A DNA stretch of 64,000 bases, from positions 1-64,000 of the forward strand of contig CAILJH010000114.1 in the NCBI GenBank assembly GCA_903834475.1, in the 5' to 3' direction. The position numbers and the translations under genes are program-made. Source of the stretch: an uncultured Prolixibacteraceae bacterium. Lineage in GTDB: Bacteria > Bacteroidota > Bacteroidia > Bacteroidales > Prolixibacteraceae. Shown piece after piece: positions 20,567 to 29,615 of this stretch. The notes under the pieces were generated by a model. The model saw only the letters and a list, made by a program, of their open reading frames with translations, was not told the origin of the DNA and did no database searches. Every line of letters begins with the position of its first letter. The first letter of the stretch is position 1.

Positions 20567-21025
20567 ATGAAGATATTTTTTTATCTGATCTTTATCCTGA
20601 TTGTCGTATCGGCCTGCAAAGAAGTGTATGATCCGCCTCATCAAGCCTTTGCTGGAACTTACTTTCTGAATACCAACACGCAAAAGGCGTTTTCTTCAAA
20701 TATCACGGTATGGGGAGATGGCCGGAAAGATTTATGGCTAAAAGATACCACAGTTCAAAAAGTAATGCTGCCACTTTCATCCAACGACACGACAAAACTT
20801 ATGATTTCATTTGACTCATATGTTGACACGATAACCTTTATTCATGAAACATATCAAAAATATGAGTCTATGGAAACAGGATTCTATTTTGAATATAAAT
20901 TAAAATCAATCGATTACACTCATCACCGAATTGCTGACATACAAATTGCTGACAGTCTGGTAACTATAAACTGGCATGAGAATATTATACTATACCTTCG
21001 TCCTTTGCCTGCTGGCGGTATTTAG
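20567..21025 (+). CDS. putative lipoprotein, DUF6452-like
   Basis: lipobox VVSAC; position overlapping DUF6048-like gene. Confidence 0.55.
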   Translation: MKIFFYLIFILIVVSACKEVYDPPHQAFAGTYFLNTNTQKAFSSNITVWGDGRKDLWLKDTTVQKVMLPLSSNDTTKLMISFDSYVDTITFIHETYQKYESMETGFYFEYKLKSIDYTHHRIADIQIADSLVTINWHENIILYLRPLPAGGI

Positions 21026-21740
21026 CTTTGGTCAGGCTGAAAAGGAAAAGAAAGTAGCACCAAAAAGAACAGATAATTTTATCCGGATGCGTGGAATTCG
21101 GGTGGGCATGGATTTGACCCGTCCTTTCCAGTATTTATGGGTGAAAGGAACCCGGTATGGCTATGAGTTTTCTGCTGATATGGAACTCAGACCCAATCTG
21201 TTCCCGGTATTCGAAAACGGATATGACATCATGAAAATCACAACCAAATACATAAATTACAAAGGACAGGGCACTTATTCGAGAATCGGAATAGACTACA
21301 ACTTACTGGAAGCAAAAAGCATCAACGAAAGGGATCTTTTTTACGTCGGATTCCGGTACGGTTTTACACTGGCCAATCAACAAGTTAAACAATATATGAT
21401 TGATTCCTATTGGGGATCAACAACAAGCCAGTTCGGTAATCAGAGTTATTTCGCTCATTGGGGTGAAATTCTTGTTGGCATCAAAGGTGAAATATTTCAC
21501 AACTTCTACATGGGATGGTCTGTACGTGGAAAAGTAAGATTCAACAAGGCAGATCTGAACATGCCACCAGTTTACTTCATCCCGGGTTATGGTCATGCAG
21601 AGAAAAAATTCACCCTCGATTTTACCTATTCGGTGTTCTACAATCTTCCATGGGATTTCCGGAAACAGATAGTAAATAAAAAAGCAGAGCCTGCGAAGGG
21701 AACCACCCAGGCGACAAAAAAACCGGCAACTAAAAAATAA
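20976..21740 (+). CDS. putative outer-membrane protein, DUF6048-like
   Basis: signal peptide, beta-rich; overlaps upstream gene by 50 bp. Confidence 0.55.
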   Translation: MRILYYTFVLCLLAVFSFGQAEKEKKVAPKRTDNFIRMRGIRVGMDLTRPFQYLWVKGTRYGYEFSADMELRPNLFPVFENGYDIMKITTKYINYKGQGTYSRIGIDYNLLEAKSINERDLFYVGFRYGFTLANQQVKQYMIDSYWGSTTSQFGNQSYFAHWGEILVGIKGEIFHNFYMGWSVRGKVRFNKADLNMPPVYFIPGYGHAEKKFTLDFTYSVFYNLPWDFRKQIVNKKAEPAKGTTQATKKPATKK

Positions 21741-21807
21741 CCTCTTAAAATAAACTGAACTTTGTGATTTTAAATCATTCGGATTCTACCGGAATGGTAA
21801 AACCGTG

Positions 21808-21850
21808 ATAAAATAAAAATGACCAGCATTGCCGGTCATTTTTATTTTAT
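21808..21850. terminator. bidirectional terminator (ATAAAATAAAAATGACC / GGTCATTTTTATTTTAT)
   Basis: perfect 17-bp arms between convergent genes. Confidence 0.85.
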
Positions 21851-21865
21851 CCTACTCACAAAAGA

Positions 21866-22066
21866 TTATTTTACATCTTTTTTTGGAGTTTCAGCTTTTG
21901 AATCTTTTGAACAGCCAGCTTTTGCATCTTTGCAGCATGCTTTCTTTTCTGTTGAAGTACATTCAGTTTTTGCTTTTGTTTTGTCGTCTTTTGTTGATGC
22001 AGATACAGTTGATACAGCCAGGCCCATTGTAAAAGCCATTGCTAAAACCATTGCTAATTTTTTCAT
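21866..22066 (-). CDS. small secreted Cys/Lys-rich protein
   Basis: 66 aa; Sec signal peptide MKKLAMVLAMAFTMGLAVSTVSA; mature ECTSTEKKACCKDAKAGCSKDSK. Confidence 0.65.
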   Translation of the reverse strand: MKKLAMVLAMAFTMGLAVSTVSASTKDDKTKAKTECTSTEKKACCKDAKAGCSKDSKAETPKKDVK

Positions 22067-22439
22067 GATATCAATTTTTTATTGGTTACTATTAAAAACT
22101 ATGGCCAAGCTAAAGATATTTTCCAGAACAAAAAAGCTCATTAACAATTATTTAGAATAATTACAAATAGCAATACTTTACCACCCATAGGGAACCTGGT
22201 GCTATTTCCATTTCACAATATCCTAATTTACTCAACTGCTGATAATTAAAATCTTATCCTGTCAATGTGCCGACCCAGTTGAAACGCTGATCCTCTTTTA
22301 TTTTTTTAACAGAATCTCAGACTTATTGTGTGCCAAAAAACTTGCAATATTTAAGATCACAGCAGTTGAATAAACACATTTGCCATGAATCGTTTTCCCT
22401 GCTTTTCACTTTCTGAATTCAATCCGGTTGGAGAATTGT

Positions 22440-23825
22440 TTAGCAATACATATCGTGTTGTCCCTTTTTAACTTTTTCGAGTAAGAGAATGGCACGTTCG
22501 CGCGCAACACCTTCCATCGAATTGATTACATCCTCAATCAGGTCTTCGCCGATGAGCCTGGTTTCGTAAGATGCATAGTCCATCAGGTATTCCATAAAAG
22601 TGGAAATGGCATTCGGACCGCAATGATTTTTAATATCACCAGGCTTTGCACGATCCATAAAATCCTGACCAGTACGCCCCAGCCTGTAACAACCTGTACA
22701 GAATGATGGAATGTAACCCATCTCAGCCACATCGCGGATCACCTCGTCCAAAGAGCGGTGATCTCCTAAGCAGAACTGACTTCCGTCATCATCGTGCAGC
22801 GAATCGGTGTAACCGCCCGGATTGGTGCGGCTTCCGGCTGAAATCTGAGATACTCCAAGCGCAAATGTTTCGCGTCGCATCTGTGCTGCTTCGCGGGTTG
22901 ACATGATGATTCCGGTATAAGGCACTGCCAGGCGAAGTATCGCCACAATTTTCCGGAAATCGAGATCCGAAACTGCAAATGGCGGATGTGAGGCAATATC
23001 GGAGCCGGTAGCTGGTTCGAGACGCGGGACACTGACTGTATGAGGTCCGCATCCGAATACCGTTTCAAGTTCACGAATATGCTGCATGAGTGCCAGCAAC
23101 TCAAACCGGTGGTCAGCAAGCCCGAAAAGAACACCGATTCCAACATCGCTGATTCCGGCTTCCATGGCCCGGTGAAGTGCAGTTACCCGGTAATCGTAGT
23201 CTTTTTTCCTTCCCCCGGTATGTACCTGATGATAAGTTTCGTGGTGGTATGTTTCCTGAAAAAGCTGATAGGTTCCAATCTTGGCATCCTTCAATAATTT
23301 AAACTGTTCTATTTCGAGTGGAGCAACATTCACGTTCACCCTCCGGATTTCACCATTCCCAACTTTGGCATCGTAAACCGAAGCAATGGAATCGATCACA
23401 TAATTAAAATCATTCTTTGGATATGATTCTCCGGCAACCAGTAGAATCCGTTTATGCCCCTGCTTGACAAGGATTTCGGCTTCACGTTTAATTTCTGTCT
23501 GAGTAAGCGACCGGCGAACAAGGGCTTTGTTTTTTGCCCTGAATGCACAATAGGTACATTCGTTTTCGCACAGATTAGAAATGTAAAGCGGTGCGAAAAT
23601 AACCAGCCTTTTCCCGTAAATATTTTCCTTAACATGATTGGCCGTCTCAAATAGCTCGAACAGCTGCATCGGATCATTAATATAGGTAAGCACAGCAACA
23701 TCTTCCATGTTAAGACCTTTCATTTCCTTGGCCTTATTGAGCACATCAGTCACTCTTTTCGGATCTGGGTTCCGGGTCAGTTCGAGAACACGGGCAATTT
23801 CAATTTCATTTATAAATGATGGCAT
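22440..23825 (-). CDS. hydG: [FeFe]-hydrogenase H-cluster maturation radical SAM enzyme HydG
   Basis: CENECTYCAF radical-SAM motif; C-terminal CTGCYRLGRTG...KNHCGPNA typical of HydG. Confidence 0.93.
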   Translation of the reverse strand: MPSFINEIEIARVLELTRNPDPKRVTDVLNKAKEMKGLNMEDVAVLTYINDPMQLFELFETANHVKENIYGKRLVIFAPLYISNLCENECTYCAFRAKNKALVRRSLTQTEIKREAEILVKQGHKRILLVAGESYPKNDFNYVIDSIASVYDAKVGNGEIRRVNVNVAPLEIEQFKLLKDAKIGTYQLFQETYHHETYHQVHTGGRKKDYDYRVTALHRAMEAGISDVGIGVLFGLADHRFELLALMQHIRELETVFGCGPHTVSVPRLEPATGSDIASHPPFAVSDLDFRKIVAILRLAVPYTGIIMSTREAAQMRRETFALGVSQISAGSRTNPGGYTDSLHDDDGSQFCLGDHRSLDEVIRDVAEMGYIPSFCTGCYRLGRTGQDFMDRAKPGDIKNHCGPNAISTFMEYLMDYASYETRLIGEDLIEDVINSMEGVARERAILLLEKVKKGQHDMYC

Positions 23826-23941
23826 GAATGGGAAGTTTTAATAAAAAGTCAAAGGTAATATTCGGGACTCAAATTGTATGATTTTATGTCCAATTATTGT
23901 GATATACTTGCATCTTCTTTTCAACCTGATGAAATAATAAA

Positions 23942-24547
23942 ATGGATGAAAGCCTGATCCGGAGCATCTCCATAATTAGTGTGTCGCTCCTGAACCTTGC
24001 CATTACATTCTGGTATTGCTGGCTCACCTACAAACAGCGAATTAAACCGGCATTAGCCATGTGGATTTTTTTCACTATTGCGGTAGGAATCAGCCTGGCC
24101 ACCTATATGAAAGCAGATCATTTCAGCCTGCTCGACAACATTCTGAACACAACCGACCTGGCTTTGACTGCCATTATTTCCATCGCCATATATTTATTTG
24201 GTGATCATACCACCCGGTTTAGCCGGTTCGACAAAGGTTGCCTGATTGCAGTGTCGATCATTGTGCTTTTTTGGTTCGTAACCAAAAACCATGTGGTAAC
24301 CCACACCCTGACTCAGGGAATACTTGTAATTGCCTATTTTCCGGTCATCAGCAGATTATGGAAAACCAGGGAAAACGGGGAATCATTTCTCATCTGGACC
24401 GGCATGTTGCTTGCTCCTGCCCTTTCACTTTTATCGAGCAAAGGAATGCTTGCAACCATTTATTCCGTGCGTGCAATTGTTTGCATTTCAATCCTGATGA
24501 TTTTGATGCTTCGGGTTGAATACTTAAAGCAAAAACGGCTTGTGTGA
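23942..24547 (+). CDS. hypothetical multi-pass membrane protein
   Basis: 201 aa, hydrophobic, about 6-7 TM segments. Confidence 0.6.
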   Translation: MDESLIRSISIISVSLLNLAITFWYCWLTYKQRIKPALAMWIFFTIAVGISLATYMKADHFSLLDNILNTTDLALTAIISIAIYLFGDHTTRFSRFDKGCLIAVSIIVLFWFVTKNHVVTHTLTQGILVIAYFPVISRLWKTRENGESFLIWTGMLLAPALSLLSSKGMLATIYSVRAIVCISILMILMLRVEYLKQKRLV

Positions 24548-24561
24548 GTGCAAAATAATTC

Positions 24562-24569
24562 TAATTTTG
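24562..24569 (+). promoter_or_regulatory. candidate -7 element TAATTTTG upstream of XRE-cupin gene
   Basis: matches TAnnTTTG; 28 nt before ATG. Confidence 0.4.
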
Positions 24570-24596
24570 TACATCACTCTCTAAAATACTACTGCT

Positions 24597-25172
24597 ATGA
24601 CCGCTGAAAATACCATTGGAGAAAAAATCAAACAAATTCGGGAAATGCGGAAGGTCAGCATCGAAGAGTTGTCCGAAAGAAGTGGAATGGATATCTCCCT
24701 GGTCCAAAAAATTGAGGAAGGGAAAAATGTTCCGTCGCTTGCCCCGCTTATTAAAATTGCCCGTGCACTTGGGGTGAGGCTGGGTACTTTTCTCGACGAC
24801 AGCGATTCATACGGACCGGTAGTAGTTCGTTCAGGCAATCATCAAAAAGGGGTCAGGTTTACCTCTCAATCAAGCGATGTTCGAGAACATCTGAACTTTT
24901 TCTCGCTGGCATTCGATAAAGCCGGACGAAATATGGAACCTTTTATAGTTGATATTGAACCCGGGCAACAGTCAGATTATATGCTATCGTCACACGAAGG
25001 CGAAGAGTTTATCTATGTTCTGGAAGGTGAAGTTGAAATCAATTACGGCAAAGAAATATACAAGCTTGGAAAAGGCGATAGTATCTATCTCGACTCCATC
25101 GTGTTGCACAATGTTCACGCCGGGAACAAGCAGTCGGCCCGGATTCTGGCCGTAATTTATGCACCCTTCTAA
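24597..25172 (+). CDS. XRE-family regulator with C-terminal cupin domain
   Basis: [34 protein letters not shown]; cupin [18 protein letters not shown]. Confidence 0.92.
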   Translation: MTAENTIGEKIKQIREMRKVSIEELSERSGMDISLVQKIEEGKNVPSLAPLIKIARALGVRLGTFLDDSDSYGPVVVRSGNHQKGVRFTSQSSDVREHLNFFSLAFDKAGRNMEPFIVDIEPGQQSDYMLSSHEGEEFIYVLEGEVEINYGKEIYKLGKGDSIYLDSIVLHNVHAGNKQSARILAVIYAPF

Positions 25173-25201
25173 CTTCTGATTTATCCTTTCAAACCAATTC
25201 C

Positions 25202-26854
25202 ATGCAATTACTCGATTATACTCTGGGCGAACTACTCGAAAAATACGCCATCGAAGCACCCGACAGGGAATTCATGGTATATGCCGACCGGAATTTACGG
25301 TTCACTTATTCGCAGTTTAACGATAGGGTGGATCAGTTGGCCAAAGGACTTTTATATATTGGAGTAGTACCAGGCGATAACGTTGGCATCTGGGCAAATA
25401 ATGTTCCCGATTGGCTCACCTTTATGTTTGCAACAGCCAAGATCGGTGCGGTGCTGGTTACAATCAATACCAGTTACAAATCAACTGAGTTGGAATACCT
25501 GCTTCGGAATGCAGACATTCACACCCTTTGCATGGTCGATGGTTTCCGCGACAGCGATTATGTGAACATGATATTTGATTTGGTGCCTGAATTAAAAAAC
25601 AGTCAGCGTGGAAGTTTGAAAAGCGAAAAATTTCCAAAACTCACGAATGTAATATTCATCGGCCCACAAAAACACCGAGGAATGTACAACACTTCCGAAC
25701 TCATGCTTTTGGGAAGCCACATCGATGAATTCGAACTGGAACAGATTAAAGAAAATATTTCCTGCCACGATGTGGTCAACATGCAATATACTTCCGGAAC
25801 AACCGGCTTTCCCAAAGGAGTCATGCTCACTCACCACAACATCCTGAACAACGGCTTCGCTGCCGGCGAATGCATGAAATTCACTTCGAGGGAACGTTTG
25901 CTGGTTTGTGTGCCGCTTTTTCATTGTTTTGGCTGTGTTCTGGCTCTTTGTGCCGTAATTACTCATGGCTGCACAATGGTCATGGTCGAGGATTTTGATC
26001 CTTTGATGGTACTGGCTTCCGTAGAAAAAGAAAAATGTACTGCATTGTATGGCGTTCCGACCATGTTTATCGCCGAGCTGAACCATCCCATGTTCGGCAT
26101 GTTCGATTTGAGTTCGCTGCGAACCGGAATCATGGCCGGCGCACTCTGCCCCATCGAAACAATGAATCAGGTGATGCAGAAAATGAATATGAAAGATATC
26201 ATCATCGTGTATGGCCTGACTGAAACTTCTCCGGGAATGACTGCCACACGAACGCACAATTCTCCTGAAGTTCGTGCCACCACCGTCGGCTTTGAATTTC
26301 CCAACGTGGAAGTTAAAATTGTCAATCCGGAAACAGGAAAAGATTCTCCCGATGGCGAACAAGGTGAAATTTGTTGCCGGGGCTACAACCTGATGAAAGG
26401 CTATTACAACAATCCGGAAGAAACTGCAAAAGTAATCGATCAGGATGGCTGGCTGCATTCAGGCGATCTGGGAGTGAAAACTCCGGATGGATTCTACCGA
26501 ATCACCGGACGCATCAAAGACCTGATTATCCGTGGCGGCGAAAACATCTCACCCCGCGAAATTGAGAACTTCATTTATACCATTTCCGAAGTGGAAGCCG
26601 TAGAAGTAGTTGGTATTCCAAGCAAAAAATACGGCGAACAAGTTGTTGCTTTTGTCAAACTAAAAACTGACGCACACCTTACAGAGGAAGACATTCAGGA
26701 ATTTTGTCGCGGTAAAATTGCGCGTTATAAAATTCCTCAGTTTGTCTTTTTTGTAAATGAATTTCCAATGACCGCCAGTGGCAAAATCCAGAAATACAAA
26801 CTCAGGGAAAAAAGCCTTGAATTACTTAAAAAAAGTGGGATTGAAGTAGTCTAA
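25202..26854 (+). CDS. AMP-binding acyl-CoA synthetase
   Basis: [41 protein letters not shown]. Confidence 0.95.
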   Translation: MQLLDYTLGELLEKYAIEAPDREFMVYADRNLRFTYSQFNDRVDQLAKGLLYIGVVPGDNVGIWANNVPDWLTFMFATAKIGAVLVTINTSYKSTELEYLLRNADIHTLCMVDGFRDSDYVNMIFDLVPELKNSQRGSLKSEKFPKLTNVIFIGPQKHRGMYNTSELMLLGSHIDEFELEQIKENISCHDVVNMQYTSGTTGFPKGVMLTHHNILNNGFAAGECMKFTSRERLLVCVPLFHCFGCVLALCAVITHGCTMVMVEDFDPLMVLASVEKEKCTALYGVPTMFIAELNHPMFGMFDLSSLRTGIMAGALCPIETMNQVMQKMNMKDIIIVYGLTETSPGMTATRTHNSPEVRATTVGFEFPNVEVKIVNPETGKDSPDGEQGEICCRGYNLMKGYYNNPEETAKVIDQDGWLHSGDLGVKTPDGFYRITGRIKDLIIRGGENISPREIENFIYTISEVEAVEVVGIPSKKYGEQVVAFVKLKTDAHLTEEDIQEFCRGKIARYKIPQFVFFVNEFPMTASGKIQKYKLREKSLELLKKSGIEVV

Positions 26855-27016
26855 TCGGCCACGTCCGGCGTCTTTCATATCTGGTTCAATATTTGAGCCT
26901 TGATTAAATTCATCCCATTTTCAGCAAAGCAGATGCTTTTACAGATTTCAAATTAGGTGGTATGATACTTCGACCACTTTCTTTTAACTTACAATTGGCG
27001 GATAAATTTTTTAATA

Positions 27017-27057
27017 TCTATAAATCTATATATTTGCATAATATGTAGATTTATAGA
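27017..27057. promoter_or_regulatory. perfect 12-bp inverted repeat TCTATAAATCTA/TAGATTTATAGA bracketing -7 box TATATTTG (27029-27036)
   Basis: read directly; about 200 bp upstream of LamG gene. Confidence 0.6.
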
Positions 27058-27260
27058 CACAGAATAAAATTATTTTTTTGACTATTTACAAATCAAAGTC
27101 ATAGGATAAGAAGTAGGCATTCAATATCTTTAAACAAAACTAAAAGTTGACAAAAGCAAACTGTTCCAGAAGTTTGCGAGTTTTAACTAATTCCGATGCG
27201 CAATAAAACTAAGAAGACAAAATTGATATCTTAAAAATGTTTAATTAAAACTATGTCGTT

Positions 27261-29480
27261 ATGAAAAAACGTTTACCTTGGTTATTTGGATTATTGATTG
27301 TTCTGTTTGTGAATTTCACTGCCTCTGCGCAGGTTCCTGAAAGAAAAGGCTGGTGGAAATTTGATGATGCCGCGAATCTTCTCAAAGCCGATATCGGAAC
27401 TGCCCTAACCGGGGACGGAACACCCGTTGAAGGTCCTACTGCCAACAATAAGGCCATCCAGGTTGCACTTGGAAGCTATTTGACTATGAATCATGGTATT
27501 GCTGCGAATGGCGGTGGTACTACTGTAAATGAATATACACTTCAAATCGATTTTTCTGTTCCGGAAACGGGAAAATGGTACTCCTTCTTCCAGACAGATC
27601 TTACAAACGAAAGTGATGCAGAATTATTTATCAAAAACTCCTCCAATTCTATCGGTGTCGGAGATGTAGGATACACCAGCAAAGTCGTTGCAGCAAACAC
27701 CTGGTACAGAATGCTGGTATCTGTCAAAAATGGAGAATTTTTCAAGGTTTATATTGATGGGGCGCTATGGCTCGATGGAACCGGACAAGCTGTTGATGGC
27801 AGGTTTGGACTTTTGAGTTCACTTTTGATTTTTGCAGATAATGATGGAGATGATGCCACCATAAATTGCTCTGAACTCGGTATTTGGGACCTTGCATTGG
27901 ATGCTGACCAGGCAGCTGCATTAGGTGGAGCAAATAATGCGCGTGTTCCGGTAAGAACCAAATTGGGCTGGTGGAAATTTGACGATCCGGCTAACTTATT
28001 AAAAGCTGAAATCGGAAGTCCATTAGTATTAACCGGTACCCAGGAATCGATTGCCGGACCAACCATAACTAATAAAGCTACAAAAATTGGTCTGGGAAGC
28101 TACCTGGAAATGACAGATGGTCTGATTGCCAACGGAGGTGGAACCATGGTAAATGAATACTCCATTCAGCTCGATTTTTCTATTCCGGAGACGGGCAAAT
28201 GGTATTCGTTTATTCAGACTGACCTAACAAATACAAGTGATGCAGACCTTTTTATAAACAAAAACTTCAATACAATCGGAACTGCGACCACCAACTATTC
28301 TACCAATACTGTGTCAGCAAATACCTGGTACCGAATGGTCATTACAGTTAAAAACGGAGAGTTTTTCAAAGTTTATGTCAATGGCGAACTTTGGTTGAAT
28401 GGTGCAGGACAACCGGTGGACGGAAGGTGGGCCCTTGCAGATAAGCTTTTGTTATTTGCCGACAACGATGGAGACGATTCTCCAATTCTGTGCTCTGAGG
28501 CAGCCATCTGGGAAGTTGCCTTAACCGAAGCCGAAGTCCTTGCTCTTGGCACTGATCCTACTGCCAATATTCCTGAACGCATGGGTTTATGGAAGTTTGA
28601 TGATCCTTCCAATTTAATGAAAGCTGACGCTGGTCTCGACCTTGGAGAAACAGGACCGAATTCGTCCGTTGCCGGACCTGTATCCGGAAACGGCGCAATT
28701 GAGGTTCCGCTGGGAAGCTTTTTAACTATGAAACATGGCAGCTACGGTAATGGAGGCGGTCTTATGGTGAATGAATACACACTGCAGATCGATTTTTCTG
28801 TGCCAGCGCTTGCAACCTGGTACACATTCTTCCAGACTGATCCGACAAACGGCAGCGACGGAGACTTGTTTGTCAGCAAAAATACCAACGCGATTGGAAC
28901 CCAGCAAACCTCTTATACGTCCAAAACGGTTACCGCAAATACCTGGTACCGTATGCTGGTTACAGTTAAAAACGGTGAATTCTTCAAAGTATACATGAAT
29001 GGCGAATTATGGCTCGATGGCGCTGGCCAGGCCATTGATGACCGGTTTGCACTTGCCGATGTTCTTCTGTTGTTTGCTGATAACGATGGAGATGATGGAA
29101 CAATTGATTGCTCTGAAGTAGCATTCTGGGATGTTGCCCTGAATCCTGATCAGGCTGCCAAATTAGGAAATGCTTCTACTGTAATTACCGGGATTGCTCA
29201 GCAAAACTTAAGCGGAAACGCTTCGGATCTTGGTCAGAACTACCCTAATCCGTTCACAAATTCCACCATTTTCCCATACCAGATTCAAAAAACCGGAAAT
29301 GTCAGCTTCCGCGTTATGGATATCGCCGGAAAAGAATTGAGAGTAATCAATGAAGGAGTATTGTCACCAGGAAAATACAACCTGGAAATCCATTCTAATC
29401 AGCTGAAAAATGGAATTTACTTCCTGCAGATGAAATCTGAACAAGGCGTAATTACACGAAAAATGGTTGTAACACAATAA
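27261..29480 (+). CDS. secreted protein with three tandem LamG-like domains and T9SS sorting domain
   Basis: repeat units begin near nt 27333, 27945 and 28569 (VPERKGWWKFDD / KLGWWKFDD / IPERMGLWKFDD); CTD QNYPNPFTNSTIFPYQI...GIYFLQM. Confidence 0.88.
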   Translation: MKKRLPWLFGLLIVLFVNFTASAQVPERKGWWKFDDAANLLKADIGTALTGDGTPVEGPTANNKAIQVALGSYLTMNHGIAANGGGTTVNEYTLQIDFSVPETGKWYSFFQTDLTNESDAELFIKNSSNSIGVGDVGYTSKVVAANTWYRMLVSVKNGEFFKVYIDGALWLDGTGQAVDGRFGLLSSLLIFADNDGDDATINCSELGIWDLALDADQAAALGGANNARVPVRTKLGWWKFDDPANLLKAEIGSPLVLTGTQESIAGPTITNKATKIGLGSYLEMTDGLIANGGGTMVNEYSIQLDFSIPETGKWYSFIQTDLTNTSDADLFINKNFNTIGTATTNYSTNTVSANTWYRMVITVKNGEFFKVYVNGELWLNGAGQPVDGRWALADKLLLFADNDGDDSPILCSEAAIWEVALTEAEVLALGTDPTANIPERMGLWKFDDPSNLMKADAGLDLGETGPNSSVAGPVSGNGAIEVPLGSFLTMKHGSYGNGGGLMVNEYTLQIDFSVPALATWYTFFQTDPTNGSDGDLFVSKNTNAIGTQQTSYTSKTVTANTWYRMLVTVKNGEFFKVYMNGELWLDGAGQAIDDRFALADVLLLFADNDGDDGTIDCSEVAFWDVALNPDQAAKLGNASTVITGIAQQNLSGNASDLGQNYPNPFTNSTIFPYQIQKTGNVSFRVMDIAGKELRVINEGVLSPGKYNLEIHSNQLKNGIYFLQMKSEQGVITRKMVVTQ

Positions 29481-29503
29481 TTTTCGATCCCAAACTTTAT
29501 TAA

Positions 29504-29538
29504 AAAGAGGGTGTCTCCAAAATGGAGTCACCCTCTTT
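29504..29538. repeat. inverted repeat AAAGAGGGTGTCTCCA aaa TGGAGTCACCCTCTTT
   Basis: 16-bp arms, one mismatch; may act as a terminator. Confidence 0.8.
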
Positions 29539-29615
29539 AATTAGCTCCATTGTTCAGCATTTCTTTGTAAATTGCACTTTCTCAAACTAACTGAAATACC
29601 AATAGGCATAGCTCC

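Noticed and set aside
25592-26458. 288-aa minus-strand ORF antisense to the acyl-CoA synthetase
   Set aside because: His/Phe-rich shadow translation of a well-supported gene; no family motifs.
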